Assembly (NCBI GenBank): GCA_900754255.1
Contig: CAAECI010000094.1
Span: 1 to 64,000 of the forward strand
Direction: 5' to 3'
DNA: 64,000 nt
Origin: an uncultured Succinivibrio sp.
GTDB taxonomy: Bacteria; Pseudomonadota; Gammaproteobacteria; Enterobacterales; Succinivibrionaceae
Positions 9,892 through 19,371 of the stretch are shown here, one piece after another (the first letter of the stretch is position 1; the number at the start of each line of letters is the position of its first letter). The translations under genes were made by a program, and so were the position numbers. The notes beneath the pieces are model-generated. The model did no database searches. It had not been told where the DNA came from and saw only the letters and a program-made list of their open reading frames with translations.

Positions 9892-9963
9892 CTTGATATA
9901 GTTTTAATTAGAGCATATATTTAACAAAACTATTCACTTTAGCTATATATTAGAGTACAGAGC

Positions 9964-10809
9964 ATGCAAACAATTTCTCACGAAAGCTTTGAGGGCGAGC
10001 GTCCCCTTTTCGGCAGGAAGGATCTTAAGCTTGATCATGTGATCATACTTCCAGGAGAATCGGCACTTAAGGAAACCTCAAACATCGAGGCCGTAAACTG
10101 CGAATTCAACGGCAAATACCCTTTTTGGCATACCCACGGCTTTACCGTTACGGACTGCCTGTTTCGCGAGGGCGCACGTGCCGCCTTATGGTACTCCGAT
10201 CATCTGATCATGACCGATACTCTGGTGTTGGCCCCCAAAATGTTCCGCGAAATGCACGATCTTAAGCTTGAGCGTGTACGCATTCCCCATGCCGGGGAAA
10301 CTCTTTGGTATTGTCACGGCATCAAGTTTAAAGATTGCCGTGCCGATGAGGCCGACTATATATTCTTAGGCTCAAGCGATATCGAGCTTGAGAAGGTCAC
10401 TATAAACGGCAACTATTCCTTCCAGAAAACCCACAACGTCATGATCTCGAACTGTGTTTTAAACTGTAAGGACGCCTTTTGGGAGTCGGAAAACGTCACC
10501 GTTTGCAACAGCATCATCAACGGTGAATATTTAGGCTGGCACTCCAAGGGACTTAAGCTTATTAACTGTCACATCAGCGGAACACAACCGCTCTGCTATG
10601 CCGAGGATCTTATCCTTGAGAACTGCAGCTTCGACAAGGATGCCGATCTGGCCTTTGAATACAGCTCCGTACACGCTTCAATCAAGGGTTTCATAAGCTC
10701 CGTAAAAAATCCGCTTTCAGGTCACATCACGGCCGCAGGCTACGGAGAAATCATACTGGATGAAAACCTTAAGGCCCCGGGCGACTGCCTCATCGATACC
10801 GCCCTTTGA
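9964..10809 (+). CDS. DUF3737 family beta-helix protein
   Basis: 281 residues with repeated short strands of the type (I/V)xNCxxNGxYxFW, as in a right-handed parallel beta-helix. The pattern of repeated Asn-Cys and aromatic positions matches the DUF3737 family of uncharacterised proteins. No signal peptide is present, so it should be cytoplasmic. It is followed 20 bases later by a PatB/MalY-type lyase gene, and I recall these two families being paired in other genomes, which suggests a shared but unknown role. Confidence 0.85.
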   Translation: MQTISHESFEGERPLFGRKDLKLDHVIILPGESALKETSNIEAVNCEFNGKYPFWHTHGFTVTDCLFREGARAALWYSDHLIMTDTLVLAPKMFREMHDLKLERVRIPHAGETLWYCHGIKFKDCRADEADYIFLGSSDIELEKVTINGNYSFQKTHNVMISNCVLNCKDAFWESENVTVCNSIINGEYLGWHSKGLKLINCHISGTQPLCYAEDLILENCSFDKDADLAFEYSSVHASIKGFISSVKNPLSGHITAAGYGEIILDENLKAPGDCLIDTAL

Positions 10810-10829
10810 TTGCCAATTAGGAAAAAAAC

Positions 10830-11996
10830 ATGAGCAAAAGCAACGGATACGGTTTTGACACGGCTCCGCATCGTCGCGGATCCCGCTCCCTTAAATGGGA
10901 TATTTGCAAAAAGGACGACGTGATCCCGCTTTGGGTTGCCGATATGGACTTTAAGATCTGCGATGCGGTGGAGAGAGCGTTAAGAAAGCGTCTTGATCAC
11001 GGAGTGTGCGGCTACGGTCTTATTGATGATCTGTGGTATGAGGCTGTCATCAATTGGCAGCAGCGGCGCAACGGTGTTTTGTATACCAAAAAACAGATCT
11101 TGGCGGTGCCCGGAGTGATCCCCGCACTCTCGGCCGTTTTACAGGCTCTGCTGCAGCCGTCCGAGCAAGTGATCATGCAAACGCCGGCCTACAACTGCTT
11201 TTACTCAAGCCTGCGCAACTGCGGTATAGATCTTTTGAAAAATCCGCTGAAGGAAGGCGCAAGGGGCTACGAGCTTGATTTTGAAGATCTGGAGGCCAAA
11301 CTCTCCTCGGATCGTGCCCGTGCCTTGCTCCTGTGCAATCCTCATAACCCTACGGGGCGAATTTGGACGCGCGACGAGCTCATGCGCATCGCCTCGTTGT
11401 GCGAAAAATACGACATAACCGTGATCGCTGATGAGATCCACTCCGATCTCAGATCCCGCGACAGCGTCTTTACCTCCTTTGCAACCTTAAATAGCAAGGT
11501 TAAAACCGTAACCCTCAACGCTCCCTCCAAGGCCTTTAATCTCGCAGGCCTGCAGTGCGCTTATATTATGTCCAAGGATGCATCGCTGCTAAGAGAGATC
11601 GATCGTCGCGTCAATATCAATGAGATTTGCGATTTGAACGTATTCGGCATTGAGGCCCTGATCGCCGCCTACAACGAGGGCGAAGGCTGGCTTGAGTCCT
11701 TAAATGATTATATTCGCGAGAATTTACACTGTGCATACGAATTCTTTGCAAAGGAGCTGCCGCAGGTAAAGATCTTCATGCCGCAGTCTACCTATCTCAT
11801 GTGGCTTGATCTGCGCTCTTACGGCTTAAACTCCGATGAGCTTTTCAAAAAATTTTTGGAGGCGGGAGTGATGCTAAGCCGTGGCAGTGACTACGGTATT
11901 GAAGGGGACGGCTTCATGCGCCTTAACGTCGCCTGCCCCCAAGATCTGCTGCTAAAAGGACTTGAGAGGATAAAAAAAGCACTTCAGCAAATATAG
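10830..11996 (+). CDS. MalY/PatB family PLP-dependent C-S lyase (aminotransferase class I/II)
   Basis: Fold-type I PLP enzyme, 388 residues. The N-terminus (SLKWDICKKDDVIPLWVADMDF) is typical of the MalY/PatB group, which cleaves cystathionine or cysteine conjugates. Visible are VPGVIPALSAVLQAL, NPHNPTGRIWT, ADEIHSDL and the PLP-binding lysine in NAPSKAFNLAGLQ. It sits directly behind the DUF3737 gene with a good ribosome binding site and ends in an inverted repeat. Cystathionine beta-lyase activity is probable but not proved by sequence. Confidence 0.9.
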   Translation: MSKSNGYGFDTAPHRRGSRSLKWDICKKDDVIPLWVADMDFKICDAVERALRKRLDHGVCGYGLIDDLWYEAVINWQQRRNGVLYTKKQILAVPGVIPALSAVLQALLQPSEQVIMQTPAYNCFYSSLRNCGIDLLKNPLKEGARGYELDFEDLEAKLSSDRARALLLCNPHNPTGRIWTRDELMRIASLCEKYDITVIADEIHSDLRSRDSVFTSFATLNSKVKTVTLNAPSKAFNLAGLQCAYIMSKDASLLREIDRRVNINEICDLNVFGIEALIAAYNEGEGWLESLNDYIRENLHCAYEFFAKELPQVKIFMPQSTYLMWLDLRSYGLNSDELFKKFLEAGVMLSRGSDYGIEGDGFMRLNVACPQDLLLKGLERIKKALQQI

Positions 11997-12095
11997 ACTT
12001 TGACAGAATTTAACAAAAATATTTTTTAATATCAGTCAGTTATTCGTAATTTTTGTAGCAATATTTTGGTAAATTGCCACAAGCTTTACTTTCTT

Positions 12096-12120
12096 AAGTT
12101 CCCCATTCATGGGGAACTTT
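12096..12120. terminator. Bidirectional terminator hairpin
   Basis: Perfect 9-bp inverted repeat AAGTTCCCC/GGGGAACTT with loop ATTCAT. It lies between the converging PatB-like gene and the VC2046-like gene. Short T/A runs on both sides suit either direction. Confidence 0.6.
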
Positions 12121-12138
12121 ATCATACAGCCCCTTAAT

Positions 12139-12654
12139 CTACACGCTGACATCAAGCGACTCCTGCGCCCGCCCCTCGTCCATGATCTCAAAGCCGTCCT
12201 TAGGCAACGAAGGAGCAACACGGTGAATTTTTTCCTCTGCAACCAACGTATTGAACTTCTCCTGCAAAAGCGGGGACAGGGAGGAGTAGACCTCGGGGGC
12301 GAGTCTGCGCTCATACTCGCAAAAAGGCTCGGGATTAAGACAGGAGCTTAAAAAAACATCCCGCATATTCCCCTCGTGCAGAAGTGACGAAAGTGCGGCC
12401 GCATGCTCGAAATCCTTACCCTCTGCATAATCTCGGCGCTTATTTTGCAATTCAAAATAGGATCGCAGATCCTTTTTGCCGGAACCGAGACTAAGATCAT
12501 CGCGACATAGCGGGGCATCGGTCACATCCTGCGACAGCATGGACATAAGCAGATCGAATTCTGCTCTGTCTCCGGCATTAACGGCAACAGCCGGTCTGCC
12601 GTTAAGCTGCAGCTCATCAACCAACACCAAATCGCGAATTTTTTTTTCAAGCAT
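12139..12654 (-). CDS. VC2046/SO_2500 family protein
   Basis: Soluble protein of 171 residues. The N-terminus (LVDELQLNGRPAVAVNAG, then DRAEFDLLMSMLSQDV) resembles the gammaproteobacterial VC2046/SO_2500 family as I remember it; members have no known function. The ATG at 12654 is chosen because GGAGG lies five bases upstream, while the ATG at 12669 has none. It is read alone, against the neighbouring genes. Confidence 0.6.
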   Translation of the reverse strand: MLEKKIRDLVLVDELQLNGRPAVAVNAGDRAEFDLLMSMLSQDVTDAPLCRDDLSLGSGKKDLRSYFELQNKRRDYAEGKDFEHAAALSSLLHEGNMRDVFLSSCLNPEPFCEYERRLAPEVYSSLSPLLQEKFNTLVAEEKIHRVAPSLPKDGFEIMDEGRAQESLDVSV

Positions 12655-12752
12655 AAAGCCCTCCCTCATACCGTTAAAATCGGCTAAAAAATATTTTTCT
12701 TGAATTAACCCGTGACTTTTCTTAAGGTTGAGATCAGGAAGGAGTTGATCAA

Positions 12753-13253
12753 ATGAGTTCTACCAGTGCCAACGTCATATTTTTCGAAGAGGATCTCCAC
12801 CCGATCATCCTCTACAACTCAAACGACGGTGCCGTTGCCTCATATTCGGCTCAATACGATCGCGTGACGGGGGCGGGCATGATCCTATATGAGATGCTGC
12901 AGGGCTATCAGAAGGAAAAAAAGATCCCCGATGCCGAGAGAGCAGCCAATGAGTACCTCATGCTCATGAACGGATCCTGTCGCATCGCCGATCGCATTCA
13001 CCCCGACGTCGAATATATTTACGTCATGCACTTTCATAACGATCTCAATACCGAGCTTCGTACCTGTAAGCTCAACGCCTATAAGGTGACGCCGTGGAAT
13101 TTCACGCACGATCAGGTGTTTTTCAAAATCCGTACCTGGCTTATGGCTAAGGTGCCAGATCAATATTTTGAAAAGCATTATTATGTGCGCCAAATAGGAA
13201 GTGAAATAAAAAAAGCTACGCAACAAAAAGAAAAGCTCTCCCCCGAAGACTGA
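12753..13253 (+). CDS. Hypothetical protein, 166 residues
   Basis: I do not recognise this family. The gene has a strong ribosome binding site (AGGAAGGAG, spacing 7) and host-like codon use, so it is probably real. The protein is soluble, rich in Tyr and His, with a mixed alpha/beta look and a Lys/Glu-rich tail (KKATQQKEKLSPED). It is flanked by a VC2046-like gene (opposite strand) and asd (convergent). Confidence 0.7.
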   Translation: MSSTSANVIFFEEDLHPIILYNSNDGAVASYSAQYDRVTGAGMILYEMLQGYQKEKKIPDAERAANEYLMLMNGSCRIADRIHPDVEYIYVMHFHNDLNTELRTCKLNAYKVTPWNFTHDQVFFKIRTWLMAKVPDQYFEKHYYVRQIGSEIKKATQQKEKLSPED

Positions 13254-13361
13254 ACCTCGTGGCGAGGATCGGGCTGTTTACCCCTGTAGTGCGAAAATTT
13301 TAGAAAAAAGATGCGGGGGAATTGAATGATTTGAAGGAAAAACTGAGATCAGATCTCGAAT

Positions 13362-13390
13362 CTCCCCTCCCTTAAGCAAGGGAGGGAGAG
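13362..13390. terminator. Hairpin between convergent genes
   Basis: Stem CTCCCCTCCCTT/AAGGGAGGGAGAG with a 4-base loop lies just beyond the asd stop and about 110 bases after the 166-residue gene. It has no T-run, so it may stop transcripts only weakly or protect the 3' ends. Confidence 0.4.
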
Positions 13391-13405
13391 AGTCAGAAAT
13401 AAGCT

Positions 13406-14521
13406 TTAGAAACCTATGATCTGACGCAACATGCAGCGCAGAGGCTCAGCAGCGCCCCAAAGCAGCTGATCGCCTACGGTAAAGGCGGAAATGTAGTTCT
13501 CACCCATATTCATCTTACGAATACGACCTACGGGTACGTAAAGACTTCCGGAAACGGCAGCTGGAGTAAGCTCCTTTAAGGTGATCTCCTTATGGTTAGG
13601 GATCACGCGCACCCAAGAATTGTCGCTCTTAATCACATCCTCAATATAATCAAGCGACATATTCTGCTTAAGCTTGATGGTCACGGCCTGGCTGTGACAA
13701 CGCATGGAGCTTATACGTACGCAGTTGCCGTCGATGGGCAGAGTACCGGGCTTATAGCCTAAGATCTTATTGGCCTCGGCCTGAGATTTCCATTCCTCGC
13801 GGGACTGACCGTTTTCAAGCTCCTTGTCGATCCAAGGCAATACCGATCCTGCCAGAGCGGCCCCGAAATTGGCGGTAGGAAAATCTGCGGCATTCATCTT
13901 CGCACGAACCTTACGCTCGATGGCAAGCACCGAGGAGGCTGGATCTGCAAGCTCGGTGGAAACCTCATTGTACAGGGCCCCCATCTGCATCAAAAGCTCG
14001 CGCATGTTCTTGGCACCGGCACCGGAAGCTGCCTGATAGGTCTGCGTGGAAATCCATTCGACGTTATCGGTCTTGATAAGACCTGCCAGAGCAATCAACA
14101 GCAGCGATACGGTGCAGTTGCCGCCTATATAAGACTTGCAGCCGTCATTTAAAGCACGATTAAGAACGTCGCGGTTTACGGGATCCAATATGATCTTGGT
14201 ATCGCTTTCCATACGCAACGTGGAGGCGGCATCGATCCAATAGCCGTTCCAGCCCGATTCACGCAGAGGCTTGAAGATCTTGGAGGTATAATCTCCGCCC
14301 TGGGTGGAAATGATAATGTCCATGGCTCTTAAGGCTTCAAGATCATATGCATCCTGCAAGAAGCCGGTGTCCTTACCCTCTACGGTCGGAGCCTTAAGAC
14401 CCTTTTGCGAGGTGGTGAAGAATACCGGATCCACCAAAGCGAAGTCTTTTTCCTGCTGCATGCGATCCATCAAAACGGATCCCACCATGCCGCGCCAACC
14501 GACCAAACCTAATTTTTGCAT
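13406..14521 (-). CDS. asd: Aspartate-semialdehyde dehydrogenase
   Basis: NADPH-dependent reduction of aspartyl phosphate, feeding lysine/diaminopimelate, threonine and methionine synthesis. The ATG at 14521 (GAGG six bases upstream) gives 371 residues beginning MQKLGLVGWRGMVGSVLM, the normal gammaproteobacterial Asd start; the open frame runs 32 residues further up. The catalytic cysteine is in GGNCTVSLLL, and the C-terminal hinge is MNMGENYISAFTVGDQLLWGA. A leader of about 400 non-coding bases precedes it. Confidence 0.96.
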   Translation of the reverse strand: MQKLGLVGWRGMVGSVLMDRMQQEKDFALVDPVFFTTSQKGLKAPTVEGKDTGFLQDAYDLEALRAMDIIISTQGGDYTSKIFKPLRESGWNGYWIDAASTLRMESDTKIILDPVNRDVLNRALNDGCKSYIGGNCTVSLLLIALAGLIKTDNVEWISTQTYQAASGAGAKNMRELLMQMGALYNEVSTELADPASSVLAIERKVRAKMNAADFPTANFGAALAGSVLPWIDKELENGQSREEWKSQAEANKILGYKPGTLPIDGNCVRISSMRCHSQAVTIKLKQNMSLDYIEDVIKSDNSWVRVIPNHKEITLKELTPAAVSGSLYVPVGRIRKMNMGENYISAFTVGDQLLWGAAEPLRCMLRQIIGF

Positions 14522-14934
14522 TGTCATCCTCGAAGGCTTAAACGAAATATTGCTTGAATAAGTGAACGTACTCCCGCCTGTAGCGGCCGGAGTTTCCTGC
14601 TTCACCGAAATCTGCACCTAAGCTGTATAACCTCAGCGTCTTACATTCTCTCCGCAGGCTTATATTCCCGTGCGAGCCACGGTATTTTCGTGGTCAGCCG
14701 TGTTGCTAGTAACCCGACTTCCTCACGAATATTTACGGCATTATTCCGATCACGGTTATGAGGACTGCCGCATTTTCTCACAACCTCACCCGTCATCCGC
14801 CTTTAAGTGGACGAACGACTTCTGTCGGAACCAAGGTTAAAGAAAAGCCCCGTTGCACGGAGCATTTTCCAAAAATTTTTTTGCGGACGTCACGCACCGG
14901 TAGGCGCGATCATCACCCGTATTCACGCGGAAAA
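14522..14934. other. Non-coding region upstream of asd
   Basis: No convincing gene on either strand; the short open frames here have no ribosome binding sites. The asd side may carry a leader. I looked for a lysine riboswitch and did not find its conserved segments. The right part holds the terminator of the next gene. Confidence 0.5.
14840..14866 (-). terminator. Terminator after the single-helix membrane protein gene
   Basis: On the minus strand GCTCCGT pairs with ACGGGGC (one G-U pair) around a GCA loop, followed by TTTTCTTT. Confidence 0.65.
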
Positions 14935-15636
14935 TCAACCTGCGGAGGGAGAGACTGGGCATTTATCCACGCTTATACTGCGATCAGGACGCCCGTCGTC
15001 CGTTTTTAATAATACATGAAGCGTTTTCCCTGATCTTACGTACAAACTAAATAATTCATTTCTGCACAAAGCACGTGCACGCCGTAAAAAAGCGTCCTTA
15101 CGTGCGGCAGCCTCGTCGTCACTTAGATTTGCATACTCATTTCCCGTCTTTTCAATCAAAAGATGCAGTCCGTCGGCATCATCGGCGGCGGCGGTGATCT
15201 TGGTGTTTTGATCAACGCTCAAGGGCAGATGAGATCTCAGATCATCAAGCGAAAGCTCAGTATCGTCAGGACCGAAATATCTGTTCCACACCATCCAGGA
15301 TGCAAAAAGCGCCGCACACAGCACCAGCGCTCTTATGTTTTGCTTGGAAAAGCGCGATTTTTTCTTTTCTTCCTTCATAGCCTTGAATCTTTGTCTCAGC
15401 CCCTCCACATGCGAGTAAAAAATGGCGTCGTATTCTTCCTTTTTTGAATTTTTTTCCTCTTTTATCCCCTGCTCCGCCTCCTTCATGAAGGCCTCGCGTC
15501 TCACCTTGATTTCAGGAGGCAACCGGTCAAAGGCACTTTTACGTGTGATCCCCAACACCACCCCCTGATCATGCGTCTCAATTTGCACCGGTTTATTTTG
15601 CAAATCACTTTTATTTTTCGCAGTATTTTCCTTCAA
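14935..15636 (-). CDS. Hypothetical single-pass membrane protein
   Basis: 233 residues, family not recognised. Residues 1-100 are highly charged with a coiled-coil-like Lys/Glu stretch. One membrane helix lies near 102-117 (ALVLCAALFASWMVWN), followed by about 115 soluble residues ending in two cysteine-containing segments. This bitopic layout suggests a cytoplasmic N-terminus and a periplasmic C-terminus. The start is TTG at 15636 with GGAG seven bases upstream. It is divergent from ycaO and has its own terminator. Confidence 0.7.
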   Translation of the reverse strand: MKENTAKNKSDLQNKPVQIETHDQGVVLGITRKSAFDRLPPEIKVRREAFMKEAEQGIKEEKNSKKEEYDAIFYSHVEGLRQRFKAMKEEKKKSRFSKQNIRALVLCAALFASWMVWNRYFGPDDTELSLDDLRSHLPLSVDQNTKITAAADDADGLHLLIEKTGNEYANLSDDEAAARKDAFLRRARALCRNELFSLYVRSGKTLHVLLKTDDGRPDRSISVDKCPVSPSAG

Positions 15637-16011
15637 GCAATACTCCGTCCGACCAAAGCATGCACTCGCTTTTGCTATGAAACAAGATAAAATGCGTCCT
15701 AGCGTTTATTTAAGAGGATCCTCTTTTTTTGTCATTTTACCCGATTGCGGCGTAAAGCTCCGTCGTACCGAGCAGAGATAAGCTCAAAAGAAAAAAGATC
15801 TCGCGGCACCGTCCGAGTGAATTACGCTTTTTATATTCCTCTGCATAATTTTGCCCTTTTCCAAGTAGATGCTAGGATCTAAAGGATTAAACTGTATATT
15901 GTCATCAAAAGAAAAATCACGCTTGCTTTTTCTCATGCGGTACGACGCCACCTGCCGTCACAAGCCGCGTTCTGAAATGAAAGCAATACATTCCATAAAA
16001 GGTTCCAAGCT
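15637..16011. other. Intergenic region between divergent genes
   Basis: Promoter region for the 233-residue membrane protein (minus) and ycaO (plus). A 14-bp palindrome AAGAGGATCCTCTT sits near 15712-15727, followed by a T-run; it has no loop and could be an operator rather than a terminator. Nothing else recognised. Confidence 0.3.
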
Positions 16012-17790
16012 ATGACCAATATAGTCGGAAAAGACGCTCCGCTTGAAGTTTCCATAGAACGCTTCCGTGCAGGCTTTAAAAAGCTGAATTTGGAGGTAAG
16101 CGAAAGCGGATGGCTCAATCCTCTGCCAAACGTGTTTTCAGTGCACCTTGAGTTTCCGTCCTGTCCCAGCATTTATTCCAACGGAAAGGGCTCGAGCAAG
16201 CTTGCTGCCTTGGCCTCGGCCTACGGAGAGCTGTACGAGCGTCTTGCTACTCACACCTCATTTTCAGATTATTATTTAGGTCTTGAGAATTCGGAAAGCC
16301 CGTACGTACAGTACCCCGACGAGCACTGGAGCACCTTGCCTGCAGACGGTGATACTTCCTTGCCGCCCGACATTCTCAACGCATCGTTACGCAAGTTCTA
16401 TACCAAGGATTTAAAGCTTTCCATGGAGGATCTGGTAGATGTTCAGGCCTCATCCTTCTCCCGCGGCGTGTGCTCTCTACCCTTTACCAACGCCCGTAAC
16501 GGCGAAACAGTATATTTTCCGGTAAATCTCTTAAACAATCTCTATGCCTCAAACGGTATGAGCGCAGGCAACAGCGACTATGAGGCGCTAGTACAGGCAC
16601 TGTCGGAAATATTAGAGCGCCATGTAAAAAAAGAAATCATCAAAAAGGGCCTGTCTCTGCCCGAGATCCCATCCGAGATCATCGAACGATATCCTAAGAG
16701 CGGATCCACCCTTCAGGAGCTGCAGGGACACGGATTTAGCGCCAAGGCCTACGATGCCTCTCTGGGCGGACGTTTCCCCGTAGTCTGCGTAGTGCTCTTT
16801 AATCAGTCGAACGGCACCTGCTGTGCCGCCTTCGGTGCCCATCCCATATTTGAGGTAGCACTTGATCGTACGCTCACCGAGCTGTTGCAGGGACGTACCT
16901 TTTCTGATCTCGACGGCTTTGAGGCTCCTGTTTTCGATTTAAATCAGTGCGCCGACGACGTCAATTTAGTCTCCCATTTCGTGGATTCCACCGGACTTAT
17001 TCCCATACAAATGTTCCGCCGCAGTCCCGACTTCAAATTTACCGCCTGGGATTTTCGCGGCAATACCCACGATCAATATAAAGCCTTGCGCTATATCATC
17101 GCCAAATTGGGCTTTGACATCTACCTGCGCGCCTATAAGCAGATGGGGATCCCCGTTTATCGCGTCATCGTCCCCGGTATGAGCGAGGTTTATCCTCTGG
17201 ACGATCTCGTCTACAACAATACCAACGCCTTTATAGATTTTCAGCAGGCCCTGCTCGCACTTCCCGATTTTTGCGAGAGTCGCGAAACCTACGAGGGCTA
17301 CTATCACGAGCTTGAGGATTCTGGTTGCGAGGATGAGGCATCCGTTGCCCAGACTTTGGGGGTTATGGCCGATCCAGGTACCCCCTGGGAAACACTGCGC
17401 TTTGGAGAATTAAAATGTCTTCTGGCCTTGGCCGGAGGACTTAAGGATGAGGCTCTGAACTGGTGTCGCTGGACACTCGGCTATTGTCATGACGACTTTC
17501 CCTTATCGCGTCTGCGTTTTTATCGTTGCCTTGAGAAGGCGCTTGAATGCATCTGCGAATACGATGAAAGGCTCGAGGACTACAATGAGCTTTTAAATTC
17601 ACTCTACGGCATCGAAACGGCCGACGCCGTGCGTGCCCATATAGCAGGCGAGCAACGCTTCTTTGCGCTTTTAGGTACCGATTTGAATTTAAAAGGCTTC
17701 AAAGCTCACGAGGAGCTCATAAGAATATTCAAAATAGTTAAGGAAGCTGCCCTCAATGTTAAAAATGAGGTTTCAAACACCCATGAATGA
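16012..17790 (+). CDS. ycaO: YcaO family protein (ribosomal protein S12 methylthiotransferase accessory factor)
   Basis: 592 residues, matching enteric YcaO in length and from the first residues (GKDAPLEVSIERF, SGWLNPLPNVFSVH, then NGKGSSKLAALASAYGE and YERL). YcaO proteins are ATP-dependent cyclodehydratase-like enzymes; the enteric one aids RimO-dependent methylthiolation of ribosomal protein S12. The C-terminal 180 residues have the helical TPR-like look of the long YcaO subgroup. There is no peptide-precursor gene nearby, which argues against a RiPP cluster. The stop overlaps the lolB start. Confidence 0.93.
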   Translation: MTNIVGKDAPLEVSIERFRAGFKKLNLEVSESGWLNPLPNVFSVHLEFPSCPSIYSNGKGSSKLAALASAYGELYERLATHTSFSDYYLGLENSESPYVQYPDEHWSTLPADGDTSLPPDILNASLRKFYTKDLKLSMEDLVDVQASSFSRGVCSLPFTNARNGETVYFPVNLLNNLYASNGMSAGNSDYEALVQALSEILERHVKKEIIKKGLSLPEIPSEIIERYPKSGSTLQELQGHGFSAKAYDASLGGRFPVVCVVLFNQSNGTCCAAFGAHPIFEVALDRTLTELLQGRTFSDLDGFEAPVFDLNQCADDVNLVSHFVDSTGLIPIQMFRRSPDFKFTAWDFRGNTHDQYKALRYIIAKLGFDIYLRAYKQMGIPVYRVIVPGMSEVYPLDDLVYNNTNAFIDFQQALLALPDFCESRETYEGYYHELEDSGCEDEASVAQTLGVMADPGTPWETLRFGELKCLLALAGGLKDEALNWCRWTLGYCHDDFPLSRLRFYRCLEKALECICEYDERLEDYNELLNSLYGIETADAVRAHIAGEQRFFALLGTDLNLKGFKAHEELIRIFKIVKEAALNVKNEVSNTHE

Positions 17791-18391
17791 TCTGCATCTT
17801 TTTTTGAAGAAATCGGCGCTTACGGCTGTTTTTCTGACTGCGGCTCTTTTGTGCGGCTGTGCGGGAGTGGATGATACTTCCTCCGAAGGCTCCTGGCTGG
17901 ACAATTATGCGCATCTTGAAAGACTTACCTTTTATAAAAGCGCAGGCAGGCTGGGAGTATTTACTGAAAATAACCGTATCGGCGCTGCCTATGAGCTTGA
18001 AGGAATTTCAGGCGGCTTCATTCTGTCAATTAAATCACCCGTCGGCACCACTCTGGCCACCGCCGCCGTCACCGACAATACTCTGTCCTTCAATACGGGC
18101 GGTAAGACCTATAAGGACGATTATGCCGTCGCCATCTTTAAAGAGGCCTTTGGCTTTTCCATTCCTGCCGACAAATTACAGCGCATCCTGCTCGGAATTC
18201 CTAAGGGAAAGCTTTTTAGGGATGACAACGGACGCATAACGCACGCCGAATGGGACGGATATGAAATAAGCTACAAAGGTGAGGTTTTAGTGCAGGATCT
18301 GATCCTGCCTCGGCTCATCGAGGTACAAAAGGACGATTACCGCGTACGCATTCAAATCTCAGAGTTTAAAATTAAACAGAGTCTTCCATGA
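17783..18391 (+). CDS. lolB: Outer-membrane lipoprotein insertion factor LolB
   Basis: LolB accepts lipoproteins from LolA and inserts them in the outer membrane. The ATG at 17783 overlaps the ycaO stop by 8 bases and gives a 202-residue pre-lipoprotein with lipobox LLCGC. The order lolB-ispE-prs, with lolB and ispE overlapping by four bases, is the standard gammaproteobacterial arrangement and strengthens a call that rests on weak sequence similarity. Typical features are FYKSAGRLGVFTENN, a beta-rich body and a C-terminal IRLQI-like strand (VRIQISEFKI). Confidence 0.88.
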   Translation: MNDLHLFLKKSALTAVFLTAALLCGCAGVDDTSSEGSWLDNYAHLERLTFYKSAGRLGVFTENNRIGAAYELEGISGGFILSIKSPVGTTLATAAVTDNTLSFNTGGKTYKDDYAVAIFKEAFGFSIPADKLQRILLGIPKGKLFRDDNGRITHAEWDGYEISYKGEVLVQDLILPRLIEVQKDDYRVRIQISEFKIKQSLP

Positions 18392-19242
18392 TTTTTACCT
18401 GTATCAGCCCCTGTAAGATCAACGAATTTTTATACATTACGGGACGTCGTAGCGACGGCTACCACGATCTGGAAACCCTGTTCGTGGTCTTAAATTACGG
18501 CGATCCCATGAGTTTTGAAATAATCGACGACGATGTGATCGAACTTGATGCGAGCTTTGATTTTCCCAAGGAGCAGAACCTTATTTACAGGGCCGCCATG
18601 CTCTTAAAGGTTAAATACGGGGTTAAAAAGGGCTGTCGCATTACCGTAGATAAGCTCTTACCACAAGGCGGCGGTCTGGGCGGAGGATCGGGAAACGCCG
18701 CCACCGTGCTGCAGGTTTTATCCGTGCTGTGGGATATTAGACTTGATGATGAGATCCTCATGCAACTCGGTATGAGCTTAGGTGCCGACGTACCGCTCTT
18801 TATCAAGGGCGTAAGCACCTTCGGGCGCGGACGCGGTGAAATTTTAACTCCGGTAAATTATCCCCCGCGTTTTTATCTCGTGGTAAACCCGGGCTGCAAG
18901 GCTCAGACCTCCGCGCTTTTTTCATCCCCTCTTTTAAAACGGGACAGTAAGCCCTTAACCTATACCGAGCATTTACAGCACCCCTTTGAAAATGCCTTTA
19001 CTCCCGTGGTCTGCGCTCAATTCCCGCAGGTTGTATCACTTTTGCAGGCTCTTTCCTGCTATCAGGACGCACGTATGTCAGGATCAGGCTCCTCCTGCTT
19101 TGTGTCCTTTGATAACAAGGAGGCTTGTGATGAAGCTTATGCAAGCTTTAAAAAGAAGCATCCCGATCTCTTTTGCTTCAAGGCCTCGGCCTGCCTTGAA
19201 AATACGATTAAAAAGGCACTTAGAGAGCAGGGCTTTATTTGA
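18388..19242 (+). CDS. ispE: 4-diphosphocytidyl-2-C-methyl-D-erythritol kinase
   Basis: GHMP kinase of the MEP isoprenoid pathway, 284 residues. The ATP-binding loop PQGGGLGGGSGNAATVL is clear, as are the N-terminal CKINEFLYITGRRSDGYHDL and the C-terminal MSGSGSSCF motif. Its ATG overlaps the lolB stop (ATGA), so the two are translationally coupled. Confidence 0.96.
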   Translation: MIFTCISPCKINEFLYITGRRSDGYHDLETLFVVLNYGDPMSFEIIDDDVIELDASFDFPKEQNLIYRAAMLLKVKYGVKKGCRITVDKLLPQGGGLGGGSGNAATVLQVLSVLWDIRLDDEILMQLGMSLGADVPLFIKGVSTFGRGRGEILTPVNYPPRFYLVVNPGCKAQTSALFSSPLLKRDSKPLTYTEHLQHPFENAFTPVVCAQFPQVVSLLQALSCYQDARMSGSGSSCFVSFDNKEACDEAYASFKKKHPDLFCFKASACLENTIKKALREQGFI

Positions 19243-19371
19243 TTGATCCGAAAGCTCTAAAAAAAAACGCCGCATAAAGGTGCCGCTGAGGTCAAAAGTT
19301 CTGATTTTCGGCGCCAATGCGTTAAAATACGCATGTTTTCTTCACACCAATTTTCATCAGGATGAAACGAC

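Noticed and set aside
14522..14934. Lysine riboswitch in front of asd
   Set aside because: The conserved core segments of the lysine riboswitch are not present on the minus strand of this region.
16012..17790. YcaO as part of a thiazole/oxazole peptide (RiPP) cluster
   Set aside because: The protein matches the enteric stand-alone YcaO along its length, and no precursor peptide or dehydrogenase gene is adjacent.
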